Below the pieces are notes generated by a model. The model was not told where the DNA came from. It did not search any database and saw only the letters and a program-made list of their open reading frames with translations. From assembly GCA_034666985.1 (NCBI GenBank), contig JAXDKS010000043.1:124001-188000 (forward strand): DNA of 64,000 nucleotides. Direction: 5' to 3'. The stretch comes from DATARR01 sp034666985 (GTDB lineage: Bacteria; Acidobacteriota; Thermoanaerobaculia; Multivoradales; UBA5704). Every line of letters starts with the position of its first letter. The first letter of the stretch is position 1. This document shows, piece by piece, positions 50,756-59,374 of this stretch. The position numbers were made by a program, and so were the translations under genes.

Positions 50756-51031
50756 ATGTCCAGAAAGATCCGCTGCTTTGCCGCCGCCCTCGTCCTGGCG
50801 ATGCTGACGTCCGGCGCCGCCCAGGCCCGATCCTCCCATATTCGGCCCGGAAGCCCCGGCTTCTTCGACGCTCTCTGGCAGTGGCTGGCCGGCCGCTATG
50901 CCCCGGGCCTGACGGCGATCTGGGGGAAGGAAGGGAGCAGCATGGATCCTGACGGCCGAGCCCGCCCCCCTCTCGTGCCTCTACCGGGCACCGACGCGGG
51001 GGGCGACATGGGCCCCGACGGCCGCAGCTAG
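50756..51031 (+). CDS. small secreted protein with MDPDGR motifs, copy 2
   Basis: 91 residues with a signal peptide (CFAAALVLAMLTSGAAQA). A Trp/Phe-rich amphipathic helix (GFFDALWQWLAGRYAPGL) is followed by SSMDPDGRARP and a second, degenerate copy GDMGPDGRS at the C-terminus. The layout equals that of copy 1 at 47940, but Cys are absent from the tail. It ends before an intrinsic terminator, so it is a separate transcript from the sigma-like/TPR genes. No function is known. Confidence 0.65.
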   Translation: MSRKIRCFAAALVLAMLTSGAAQARSSHIRPGSPGFFDALWQWLAGRYAPGLTAIWGKEGSSMDPDGRARPPLVPLPGTDAGGDMGPDGRS

Positions 51032-51052
51032 CTCCCGGTTTCTCCAGATTTC

Positions 51053-51080
51053 ACGCCGGTTCCGAGAACCGGCGTTTTTC
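51053..51080 (+). terminator. intrinsic terminator after MDPDGR gene copy 2
   Basis: Stem cgccggtt/aaccggcg (51054-51061 with 51067-51074, loop ccgag) followed by five T. Confidence 0.85.
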
Positions 51081-51149
51081 TTCTCCGGCGTGTCACGAAT
51101 CGGGCGCGTGCGGCAACCTAGTAAGAGAGAGATGCTACTCTTTCGCGCT

Positions 51150-51395
51150 ATGGAGCGACCTCAAGACTCTTGTACCGAGATCCTCGACCGGATTGCCTAC
51201 GTGCTGCCGGTGGTGTTCCACGCCTTCGGGATCTCCGAGGAACGGGCTCAGGCGATCGTGGAGGACGCCTGCCGCACGCTCACCAGCAAGCGTCGGCTCA
51301 AGCTCCAGAACCCGGAAGGGTGGCTGCTGCGAACCATCATCGACGCGTGCCGGCGATCGGCCGAGGAGGAGAGGGTTGAAGATCCATCCGCATGA
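51150..51395 (+). CDS. sigma-factor region-2-like small protein
   Basis: 81 residues from ATG 51150 (ATG 51132 or an earlier frame start at 51090 are possible). VFHAFGISEERAQAIVEDACRTL...LQNPEGWLLRTIIDACRRSAEEE resembles region 2 of ECF sigma factors (helix-loop with NPEGWLLRT-IDACR). No region 4 follows; the frame ends 20 nt into the zinc-finger/TPR gene. A lone region 2 could be a truncated sigma factor or an adaptor. The overlap with the HC2 protein gene is what one expects of a sigma/anti-sigma pair. Confidence 0.55.
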   Translation: MERPQDSCTEILDRIAYVLPVVFHAFGISEERAQAIVEDACRTLTSKRRLKLQNPEGWLLRTIIDACRRSAEEERVEDPSA

Positions 51396-52716
51396 CGACG
51401 TCCTGGAGGAGTTCCTGCTGTCTCAGGAGAGCGGGCATCTGACCGTTCTCCGGCATCTCCAATGGTGTGCCCAGTGCCGGGCTCGGCTCGCCTATCTTCC
51501 CCGGGAGCGATCCGCCGAAACGGCCCCGGCGCGGAATGGAGCCGCCGTCTACGAGCGAGCGATCAAGGAGAGCCGGCGAGCCGCGGGAGAGTGGGAGGCC
51601 GCGCTCGAGCGGGAGCGGGACGAGGCGCCGGGGCTCTTCCTGGAGCTCCTGGACCAGCCGGCGGACCAGCGGGAGGCTCTCCTTGGGTCTGCGGCCTCGC
51701 GATTCCACACCTGGGGCGTCTTCGAGCTGCTGGTGGAGCGAAGCCTGGAGGTCACCACCCAAGACCCTGCCCGCGGTGAGAACCTGGGGCTGCTCGCCCT
51801 TCGCCTCGCGGACCACCTGGACGCGGAGCGGTATGGAGCGCAGCGCATCGCCGACCTTCACGCACGGGCCTGGGCCTACATCGGCAATGCCTGCCGGATG
51901 AGGTTCGACTTCCCCGCGGCGGAGGAGGCGTTCCTGAACGCCCGGGCCCGTCTCAAGGAAGGCACGGGAGACAGCCTGGAGATGGCGATCCTCCTGGACC
52001 TGCGAGCCTCTCTGCGACGAGCCCAGAGGCGCTTCGACGAGTCGTTGCGTATGCTGGATTGGGCCGTGAAGATCTTCCTCGCAGCCGGCGAGCGGCACCG
52101 GGCTGGCCGGTCGCTCGTCAAGATGTCAACCGTTCGCCATTACGCCGGTGACCCGGCCTCGGGAATTCCTCTTCTCCACCGAGCCCTGGAGCTGATCGAT
52201 CCCGAACGCGAGCCGCGCCTGCTTCTCTGCGCCCGGCACAACCTCATCGACTACACCGCGGGCGTGGGCCGTTTTCTGGAGGCTCAGAAGCTCTACCGGG
52301 AGGCGCGCCCCCTCTACCGCAGCTTCAACGAGCCGTGGGTGCAGAACCGCCGGAGCTGGGTGCGGGGGAAGATTGCCCGAGGATTGGGCCAGCTCAAGCT
52401 GGCTGAGACGCGCTTCCTGGCGGCGCGGGATGGATTCCTAAAGGAGGGCGTCCCCTACGATACGGCCCTGGTCTCCCTGGAGCTCGCCCTGCTCTACGCG
52501 GAGCAGGGGCGGACGGCGGAGTTGAAGCGGCTGGCCGCGGAGATGGTGCCGATCTTCAGCTCCCGACACATCCACCGCGAGGCCCTGGCGGCGCTCACCT
52601 TCCTGCGACAGGCCGTGGAAGCCGAGGAAGCGAGCCTCGAAATCCTCGTGCGGGTGGCGGACTTCCTCCGCAAGTCCGAGCACGACCCGGAGCTGCGGTT
52701 CGAAGCTCGGGGATGA
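51376..52716 (+). CDS. HC2-type zinc-finger/TPR protein, copy 2
   Basis: 446 residues from TTG 51376 with Shine-Dalgarno gaggagag, overlapping the sigma-like gene. The zinc finger is LRHLQWCAQCRARL (H-x3-C-x2-C). TPR-like repeats follow (AWAYIGNACRMRFDFPAAEEAF, LDLRASLRRAQRRFDESLRML, RHNLIDYTAGVGRFLEAQKLY), ending RVADFLRKSEHDPELRFEARG. It is collinear with copy 1. It would be a soluble anti-sigma-like or scaffold protein. A tandem repeat array follows its stop. Confidence 0.8.
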   Translation: MKIHPHDDVLEEFLLSQESGHLTVLRHLQWCAQCRARLAYLPRERSAETAPARNGAAVYERAIKESRRAAGEWEAALERERDEAPGLFLELLDQPADQREALLGSAASRFHTWGVFELLVERSLEVTTQDPARGENLGLLALRLADHLDAERYGAQRIADLHARAWAYIGNACRMRFDFPAAEEAFLNARARLKEGTGDSLEMAILLDLRASLRRAQRRFDESLRMLDWAVKIFLAAGERHRAGRSLVKMSTVRHYAGDPASGIPLLHRALELIDPEREPRLLLCARHNLIDYTAGVGRFLEAQKLYREARPLYRSFNEPWVQNRRSWVRGKIARGLGQLKLAETRFLAARDGFLKEGVPYDTALVSLELALLYAEQGRTAELKRLAAEMVPIFSSRHIHREALAALTFLRQAVEAEEASLEILVRVADFLRKSEHDPELRFEARG

Positions 52717-52839
52717 TCAGAGCTCTCCCGGGGAGGCCACCCCGAGCCCAGATCGTGAAGCCGACGAACCTCGTAGAATGAGCCGTCATACCGAGACAAT
52801 GCTTCGTCGTACGCAGCGCAGCTCTCATCGCCCCCGTAC

Positions 52840-53193
52840 ATCGCTTCGTCGTACCGGTACACCGCCTCATCGTACCGGTACATCGTCTCGTTGCACCGGG
52901 TCAGCGCTTCGTTGTATCGGTACATCGCCCCATCGTACCGGTACATCGCTTCATCGTACTGGTACATCGTCCCGTTGCACCGGGTCAGCGCTCCGTCGTA
53001 CCGGTACATCGCTTCGTCGTACCGGTACATCGTCTCGTCGTACCGGGTCAGCGTCCCGTTGCCCCGGTACATCGCTCCGTTGCACCGGGTCATCGCTTCG
53101 TCGTACCGGTACATCGTCCCGTCGTACCGGGTCAGCGTCCCATTGCCCCGGTACATCGTCTCGTTGCACCGGTACATCGTCCCCTTGTATCGG
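52840..53193. repeat. 21-bp tandem repeat array, 17 units
   Basis: Exactly 21-nt units (type atcgcttcgtcgtaccggtac) run in unbroken register from 52840 to 53193; six units contain the perfect palindrome gtaccggtac, others the variant accgggtc. Two decayed units precede it. No spacers exist, so it is not a CRISPR. All three minus frames are largely open (heptad MYRYDEA), but variation between units falls on first and second codon positions too, so coding is unlikely. Confidence 0.9.
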
Positions 53194-53216
53194 AATAGAG
53201 ATCTGCCGTTCCAGCC

Positions 53217-54398
53217 TCACTTTCCAGACTCCCTCTCGGGCGTCAGCCGATCCCGCAAAAGCCCCACCGCCCGGTCGATCTTCTCCTCAGCTCCAGGCGC
53301 CGCCAGCTCCTCCAGCCGGAAGGAGGCGAGGGCCGCGAGGGTGACGGCGGTCTCGGCCGGATGGCGCGGGGCTGCCGCGAGAGGGGCGTCGAAGCGCTCG
53401 AGATTCAGGGCGGCCTCGCGGATGAGCCGCTGGAGCACCCGGATGGCGCCGTCGGAGAGGGGCGGGTCTCCCCGGTAGATGTCCAGCCGTCCGCCGGCGC
53501 GGCAGCGGGGGAAGTCCTCCAGGCCGAGGAAGCGGAGGAACCAGGCGGCGGGGAACCGCCCCATGGCTCCCACCAGGCCGGCGTAGTCGGCGATCAGCTC
53601 GTCCAGCAGGTTGTTGCGCATCGAGCCGAAGAGCCGGCGGGTCAGGTAGTGGGCGCACTCGTGGTCGCGGCGGATGATGAGCGACAGCTCCCGCCAGTCG
53701 TCCTCTCCCAGCCCCAGGTCGCCGGCCGGCACGGCGCTGTAGGGGCCGTCGGAGAGGAGGATGAAGCGGTCCTGGTAGAGATCCTTTCGGGATTGGATCC
53801 GCTGAAATTCCTCGTTCCAGGTCGCCGTCTCCCGTGATCCAGGCTCCTGGGCCTCCCAGCGGCTCCTCAGCTCCCGGATGCGGCACCAGTTGTTGTAGCC
53901 GGAGATCATGAGGGCTCCCTGGGCAACGGGGACGGGCTCCGGCTCGTTCTTGCGCGTCAGCGCCTGGATCAGGGCCGTGAACTCCGGCCGTTGCCGGGCG
54001 ATGAGCAGCGGGATGCGTCCCGCCGGGCTGGTGTGGAGCACCACCTCGATGGCCTCGGGATGCGCCAGCTCCAGGCCGGTGGCCTCAGGTGTCGAATCGA
54101 CCGGCACGCCCCGGCGGGTGGCCGCCTGGTAGGCCGCGGTCCGGCTGATCCCGGCGCGGATGGGGAAGGCGAGCTGCGGGAGGCGCTCGCGCAGCACGGC
54201 GAAGGCGCCCCGCGACCGGCTCTCGGCCGCTACCGATTCCCAGAAGGCCACGAAGGGCTCGTCAGGGAGGGGGAAGCGGGTCTCGGGACTCAGACCTCCG
54301 AGGTCGAAGACGTTCTCGTTGTAGGCTCGCAGCTCCGCGGCTTCCCCGGGCGAGGCGCCCAGGGCGGTCAGCACGGAATCTTGAAGGTCTCTGCTCAT
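53217..54398 (-). CDS. uncharacterised HExxH-containing protein
   Basis: 393 residues. Conserved-looking blocks are PQLAFPIRAGISRTAAYQAATRRG, HTSPAGRIPLLIARQR, LMISGYNNWCRIRELRSRWE, KDLYQDRFILLSDGPYSAVPAGDLG, and RRDHECAHYLTRRLFGSMRNNLLDELIADYAGLVGAMG. The last holds HECAH, a zinc-protease-type HExxH, with DELIADYAG as a possible downstream metal ligand. There is no signal peptide or membrane segment. It is divergent from the TolC gene with only 28 bp between the starts. I do not know a name for the family; it could be a metalloprotease of the RiPP locus. Confidence 0.65.
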   Translation of the reverse strand: MSRDLQDSVLTALGASPGEAAELRAYNENVFDLGGLSPETRFPLPDEPFVAFWESVAAESRSRGAFAVLRERLPQLAFPIRAGISRTAAYQAATRRGVPVDSTPEATGLELAHPEAIEVVLHTSPAGRIPLLIARQRPEFTALIQALTRKNEPEPVPVAQGALMISGYNNWCRIRELRSRWEAQEPGSRETATWNEEFQRIQSRKDLYQDRFILLSDGPYSAVPAGDLGLGEDDWRELSLIIRRDHECAHYLTRRLFGSMRNNLLDELIADYAGLVGAMGRFPAAWFLRFLGLEDFPRCRAGGRLDIYRGDPPLSDGAIRVLQRLIREAALNLERFDAPLAAAPRHPAETAVTLAALASFRLEELAAPGAEEKIDRAVGLLRDRLTPERESGK

Positions 54399-54426
54399 GC
54401 TGGTAGGCTGAATCGGATTGATTCTA

Positions 54427-55974
54427 ATGCGCAGTCTCCGGTTCTGCCTCGCCGTCTCGCTGCTCGCGCCCCTGGGATCCGGGGCCGGCGCCACGGCCCA
54501 GGATCTCCCGCCCGGTCCCGGCCTCAGCCTCCTGGAGGCCGTGCACCTCACGCTCGAACGGGATCCCAACCTGGGGCTGGAGCAGGCACGGCAGCAGAGC
54601 GCGCGGGGCTCGCTGGAGATCGCTGCCAGCCAGTTCGATCCGGTCGTCACCTCCGGTCTGCTCTCGACGAGCACCCGGACGCCTCTGTCCCCCTCCTCCA
54701 GCCGGGAGACGCAGACGCTCCAAAGCACCCTGGGTCTCAGCCAGCAGTTTCGGACGGGCCTGTCGATCGAGCCGCAGATCCAGCTTCTGCGCTCCGAGGA
54801 CGTAACCGCGGGCACGGGCGCCGGCAATGACGGCACCGTCACCTTCCGTGTCCGCCAGCCGCTCCTGCGAGGGCGCGGCCGGGCGGCCACCGCGGCCGGC
54901 GAGCTCTCCGCCGAGCGGGAGCTGACGGCGGCGGGGCTCGACGTCCGGCATACGATCGCTCGCCGCATCCTGATCGTGGTCTCCCAGTACTGGACGGCGG
55001 TGGCGGCGGCGCGCAACCTGGAGGTGCTGCGGGCCAGCGAGGAGAGCTCCCGGTCGTTGCTGGAGAACACCCGCAAGCTCATCGCGGCCGACGAGGTGCC
55101 GGCGGCGGAGCTGGTGCAGCTCGAAGCCAACCTGGCCGCCAAGGAGTCGGCCCGCATCGGCGGCGAGCGCCAGCTCTTCGACGCCCGGCAGGACCTGGGG
55201 CGCGAGATCGGCCTCGACGGCGGGGAGATCCGCGGCTTGCCGCTCCCCGCAGATCCCTTCCCGGCCGTCCCTCCGGAGGCGGTGCCGTCCGCCGACCAGG
55301 CCGGGCCCTGGGTCGCCGAGGCGATCCGCCAGCGGGCTGACCTGCGCGCGGCGCGGGAACGCCAGACCGCAGCCGACGTCCTGCGCCGTGCCGCCGAGAA
55401 CGCCCTCCTGCCGCAGCTCGACCTCGTCTTTTCGCCGAGCTACTCGGGGCTGGTGGCCGGCTCCAGCGCGGGAAGCTTCTTCTCGCCGCTCTACCGCAAC
55501 GTGCCCGGGCCCAGCGCCTCCTTCGCCCTCAACCTGTCGTGGCCCACGTACAACCGCCGCGCCCGGGGGCAGTTGGCGCAGCTCGACGCCATCCGGCGCG
55601 AGGACGAGCTGTTCGTCGACCTCATCGCCAAATCCATCGGTGCGGACGTCCCCTCGTCGCTCGACGCCGTGGGCCGCGGCGCCCGGCAGCTCGCCAAGGC
55701 CCGCGAGGCCGTGGGCCTCTTCGAGCGGGCGGTGGTGAACGAGGAGAAGAAGCTGCGGGCGGGGAGCTCGACGCTGCTCGACCTCATCTCGCAGCGCGAC
55801 CGCCTCACCGCCGCGCGGCAGTCCGAGGTCTCGGCCCAGCTCGCCCTGGCCATCTCCCTGTTGCAACTCCGCTTCGACACAGGCACCCTCATTGGGGAGG
55901 ATGGCGAGGCGGGATCCATCCAGGTCTCCCGCCTGACCACCCTGCCGTCCGTTCCGCAGGGGGGCAGACCGTGA
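54427..55974 (+). CDS. TolC-family outer-membrane efflux protein
   Basis: 515 residues with a signal peptide (RFCLAVSLLAPLGSGAGATA). LSLLEAVHLTLERDPNLGLEQARQQSARG starts the first TolC repeat. The long coiled-coil helices (AERELTAAGLDVRHTIARRILIVVSQYW; SEESSRSLLENTRKLIAADEVPAAELVQLEANLAAKES) and the second repeat SAGSFFSPLYRNVPGPSASFALNLSWPTYNRRARGQLAQ are typical. The stop overlaps the HlyD start. It forms the outer-membrane channel of the exporter encoded next. Confidence 0.88.
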   Translation: MRSLRFCLAVSLLAPLGSGAGATAQDLPPGPGLSLLEAVHLTLERDPNLGLEQARQQSARGSLEIAASQFDPVVTSGLLSTSTRTPLSPSSSRETQTLQSTLGLSQQFRTGLSIEPQIQLLRSEDVTAGTGAGNDGTVTFRVRQPLLRGRGRAATAAGELSAERELTAAGLDVRHTIARRILIVVSQYWTAVAAARNLEVLRASEESSRSLLENTRKLIAADEVPAAELVQLEANLAAKESARIGGERQLFDARQDLGREIGLDGGEIRGLPLPADPFPAVPPEAVPSADQAGPWVAEAIRQRADLRAARERQTAADVLRRAAENALLPQLDLVFSPSYSGLVAGSSAGSFFSPLYRNVPGPSASFALNLSWPTYNRRARGQLAQLDAIRREDELFVDLIAKSIGADVPSSLDAVGRGARQLAKAREAVGLFERAVVNEEKKLRAGSSTLLDLISQRDRLTAARQSEVSAQLALAISLLQLRFDTGTLIGEDGEAGSIQVSRLTTLPSVPQGGRP

Positions 55975-57212
55975 TCTTCCGCAAGGTGGCCCTGGAGAGG
56001 CTCTCCTCTCCCGAGCAGCTCGATCAACTGGTCCAGGTCACCGATCCCCGGGGCTGGCTGGCGTTGACGGGCTTAAGCGCCCTGCTCCTCGCCGCCCTCG
56101 GCTGGGGGATCTGGGGCTCGATCCCCTCCGAGGCCCGGGGCGAGGGCATCCTCCTGCGCCAGGGCGGGGTCTCCGATCTCGTCTCCGCCGCCAACGGGCA
56201 GGTGTCCGAGATCCTGGTGAGCGTGGGCGACGTGATCGAGAAGGGGCAGCCGGTGGCGCGCATCCGCCAGGACGCCCTCTCTCGCCAGATCCAGGACAAC
56301 CGCTCCAAGCAGGCGGCCCTGCAGGCGGAGTACGCCGCCCTCCAGCGCTCCGCCGAGGAGCAGAAGCGCCTGCGGGCCCGCGGCCTCGCCCAGCAGCGGG
56401 CCGACCTGGAGCGCAGCATCGAGGCGGCGGAGAAGGACGTGACCCTGCTGCGCGAGCGGCTGGAGGCCCAGAAGAACCTCCTCGACGACGGCCTGATCAC
56501 CAAGCAGACCTTCCTCACCACCCAGCAGTCCCTCAACACCAAGCGCGACGAGCTCGCCCGGCAGCGGCTGGAGCTCAACGGGCTGGACCTCAAGCGCCTG
56601 GAGGCCGACCAGCAGCTCGTGCAGCAGCTCGAGACCCGCCAGGCCGCCCTGCGCGACCTGGAGCTCCAGATCCGCGAGCTCGGCGCCCAGCTCGGGGAGA
56701 ACGTCAACGTCCTCTCACCCTTCTCGGGACGCGTGCTGGAGGTCCTGGCCGACCGCGGCAGCGTGGTCAGCCCCGGCACGCCCGTGCTCAGCATTGAGGT
56801 GCTCTCCGAGGATCTGATGGCGGTGCTCTTCGTGCCGGCCTCGGCGGGTAAGAAGGTGCAGCGGGGGATGACGGTGCAGGTCTCGCCCAGCACCGTCAAG
56901 AGAGAGGAGTACGGCTCCATGCTCGGCCGGGTGGTCTGGGTGGCGGAGTTCCCTTCGACCACCCGCGGCATGACGCGCCTGCTGGGCAACGAGGCCCTGG
57001 TCACCAAGCTCATGGCCGAGGGCCCGCCCATCCAGGTCAACGTCGCTCTCACCCGCGACCCCGCGACCCCCACCGGCTACCGCTGGTCCTCCTCGCGGGG
57101 GCCGAGCCTCAAGATCAGCAGCGGCACCCTCGCCTCCGGCGACGTGGTGGTCAAGGAGGACCGCCCCATCGCGCTCGTCATCCCCACCCTGCGGGAGAAG
57201 CTGGGGTTCTGA
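55971..57212 (+). CDS. HlyD-family adaptor of NHLM-type exporter
   Basis: 413 residues from GTG 55971, which overlaps the TolC stop. One membrane helix near the N-terminus (GLSALLLAALGWGIWG), a split biotinyl-lipoyl domain (GILLRQGGVSDLVSAANGQVSEILVSVGDVIEKGQPVARI; VLSPFSGRVLEVLADRGSVVSPGTPVLSI) and a long coiled coil between them (about 105-250). The N-terminal FRKVALERLSSPEQLDQLVQVTDPRGWLAL is characteristic of the NHLM HlyD family. Confidence 0.88.
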   Translation: MIFRKVALERLSSPEQLDQLVQVTDPRGWLALTGLSALLLAALGWGIWGSIPSEARGEGILLRQGGVSDLVSAANGQVSEILVSVGDVIEKGQPVARIRQDALSRQIQDNRSKQAALQAEYAALQRSAEEQKRLRARGLAQQRADLERSIEAAEKDVTLLRERLEAQKNLLDDGLITKQTFLTTQQSLNTKRDELARQRLELNGLDLKRLEADQQLVQQLETRQAALRDLELQIRELGAQLGENVNVLSPFSGRVLEVLADRGSVVSPGTPVLSIEVLSEDLMAVLFVPASAGKKVQRGMTVQVSPSTVKREEYGSMLGRVVWVAEFPSTTRGMTRLLGNEALVTKLMAEGPPIQVNVALTRDPATPTGYRWSSSRGPSLKISSGTLASGDVVVKEDRPIALVIPTLREKLGF

Positions 57213-57213
57213 G

Positions 57214-59370
57214 ATGGCATCCGCCCGGGCGCGCACTCCCACCGTCCTCCAGATGGAAGCCGTCGAGTGCGGGGCGGCGGCGCTCGCCATCGTCCTCGCC
57301 CACTACGGCCGCTGGGTGCCGCTCGAAGAGCTGCGCGTGGCCTGCGGCGTGTCGCGCGACGGCAGCAAGGCCAGCAACGTCGTCAAGGCCGCCCGGCAGT
57401 ACGGGATGGAAGCCAAGGGATTCAAGCGCGAGCCCCGGACCCTGCGCACCGAGCGGCTGCCCGCCATCCTGCACTGGAACTTCAACCACTTCGTGGTGCT
57501 GGAGGGGTTCCGCAAGGGGAAAGTCCACCTCAACGACCCCGCCACCGGACCGCGGGTGGTCACCGAGGAGGAGCTGGACCAGGCCTTCACCGGCGTCGTG
57601 CTGACGTTCCAGCCCGGGCCCTCCTTCGAGCGGCGGGGCGAGCCGCCGCGGCTCCTCCCAGCCTTGCGCAGCCGTCTCGCGGGCACCCGGGCCGCTCTCG
57701 TCTTCGTGCTGCTGGCCGGCTTGGCCCTGGCCATCCCTGGGATGGTCGTGCCCGCCTTCTCCAAGGTGTTCCTCGACGGCGTGCTGCTGGAGAACCGCCA
57801 CGACTGGCTGCCCCCCCTGCTCCTCGCCATGGGCTTCGCCGCCCTGCTGCTGGGCGCTCTCACCTGGCTCCAGCAGAGCTATCTCCTGCGTCTCGAGACC
57901 CGCCTGGCGGTGGGGAGCTCGAGCCGCTTCCTCTGGCACGTGCTGCGGCTGCCCACGGAGTTCTTCAGCCAGCGCTTCGCCGGCGACATCAGCTCGCGGG
58001 TGGGAATCAACGACCGCGTGGCCCAGCTCCTCTCCCGCGAGTTGGCGACCCACGCCGTGGGCGCCCTGATGATCGCCTTCTTCGCCGTCCTCCTCTTTCA
58101 GTACGACGCGGTGCTGACCCTGGTGGGGATCGTCGTGGTGTCGCTCAACGTGGCGGCCCTCCAGTACGTGTCGCGCCGGCGGGTGGACGGCAACCGCCGG
58201 CTCGTCCAGGACCAGGGCAAGCTCCTGGGAACGGCCATCGGCGGGCTGCAGACCATCGAGACGCTCAAGGCTACCGGGGGCGAATCCGACCTCTTCTCCC
58301 GCTGGGCGGGCCACCAGGCCAAGGTGGTCAACGGCCGGCAGGAGCTGGAGCGCTACACGCAGATCCTCGACGCCGTGCCGTCGCTGCTCTCGGCGGTCAA
58401 CACGGCGTTGATCCTGGGGCTCGGGGGCCTGCGGGTGATGAACGGCTCACTCTCCGTCGGCGGCCTGGTGGCCTTCCAGCTCCTCATGGCCGCCTTCATC
58501 GCCCCCGTCAACCGGCTCGTGAGCCTCGGCGGCCGGTTGCAGATGGTCGAGGGGGACATGAATCGGCTCGACGACGTCCTTCGCTACAGGGTAGACCCCG
58601 CCGCCGTGATGGACCTCGGAGATGAGCTCCCCGATGGGGCCGCCGTCAAGCTCGCGGGGACCCTGGAGCTGCGCGATGTCTCCTTCGGCTACAGCCGGCT
58701 CGACCCGCCGCTGATCGAGAAGCTGAGCCTGACGCTCAAGCCTGGTTCCCGGGTCGCCCTGGTAGGGGGATCGGGGAGCGGCAAGTCCACGATCGCCAGG
58801 CTGGTGACCGGCCTCTACCAGCCCTGGGAGGGGGAGATCCTCCTGGATGGCCAGCCACGCCGCGAGATCCCTCCCGCCGTGCTGGCTGGGTCGCTCGCCA
58901 CGGTGGATCAGAGCATCTTCCTTTTCGAGGGCACCGTGCGGGAGAACCTCACCCTCTGGGACGGCACCGTGCCCTTGCCCGAGGTGGTGTCGGCAGCCAA
59001 GGACGCCTGCATCCACGAGGACGTCGCGGCACGGCCCGGAGGCTATGACAGCGCGGTGGAGGAGGGGGGAGCCAACTGGAGCGGCGGCCAGCGTCAGCGT
59101 CTGGAGATCGCCCGCGCCCTGGTGGGGCGGCCCTCGGTCCTCGTCCTCGACGAGGCCACGAGCGCCCTCGACCCCACCACCGAGAGCCGCATCGACGAGA
59201 GCCTGCGCCGCCGCGGCTGCACCTGCCTCCTGATCGCCCATCGCCTGAGCACCATCCGCGACGCTGACGAGATCCTCGTCCTCGACCGCGGCAAAGTGGT
59301 GCAGCGTGGCACCCACGACGAGCTGAAGGCTGTCGAAGGGCCTTACGCCCGGCTCATCAGCACCGAGTAG
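57214..59370 (+). CDS. peptidase-containing ABC exporter (C39 domain, NHLM type)
   Basis: 718 residues. The C39 peptidase domain (1-135) has Cys19 in MEAVECGAAALAIVLAHYG, His in LHWNFNHFVVLEG and Asp in HLNDPATG, so it can cut leader peptides after a double-Gly-type motif. Membrane helices fill about 155-440. The nucleotide-binding domain has GGSGSGKST near 518, WSGGQRQR near 622 and VLVLDEATSALD. It resembles the NHLM bacteriocin-system peptidase/ABC protein. It is the first of two ABC proteins in the operon. Confidence 0.92.
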   Translation: MASARARTPTVLQMEAVECGAAALAIVLAHYGRWVPLEELRVACGVSRDGSKASNVVKAARQYGMEAKGFKREPRTLRTERLPAILHWNFNHFVVLEGFRKGKVHLNDPATGPRVVTEEELDQAFTGVVLTFQPGPSFERRGEPPRLLPALRSRLAGTRAALVFVLLAGLALAIPGMVVPAFSKVFLDGVLLENRHDWLPPLLLAMGFAALLLGALTWLQQSYLLRLETRLAVGSSSRFLWHVLRLPTEFFSQRFAGDISSRVGINDRVAQLLSRELATHAVGALMIAFFAVLLFQYDAVLTLVGIVVVSLNVAALQYVSRRRVDGNRRLVQDQGKLLGTAIGGLQTIETLKATGGESDLFSRWAGHQAKVVNGRQELERYTQILDAVPSLLSAVNTALILGLGGLRVMNGSLSVGGLVAFQLLMAAFIAPVNRLVSLGGRLQMVEGDMNRLDDVLRYRVDPAAVMDLGDELPDGAAVKLAGTLELRDVSFGYSRLDPPLIEKLSLTLKPGSRVALVGGSGSGKSTIARLVTGLYQPWEGEILLDGQPRREIPPAVLAGSLATVDQSIFLFEGTVRENLTLWDGTVPLPEVVSAAKDACIHEDVAARPGGYDSAVEEGGANWSGGQRQRLEIARALVGRPSVLVLDEATSALDPTTESRIDESLRRRGCTCLLIAHRLSTIRDADEILVLDRGKVVQRGTHDELKAVEGPYARLISTE

Positions 59371-59374
59371 GATC

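Noticed and set aside
52494..53177. Minus-strand open frame with MYRYDEA heptads as a repeat protein
   Set aside because: It runs antisense into the TPR gene end, has no supported start, and unit-to-unit changes are not concentrated at third codon positions.
52840..53193. CRISPR array
   Set aside because: Repeats are contiguous 21-bp units without spacers and without nearby cas genes.
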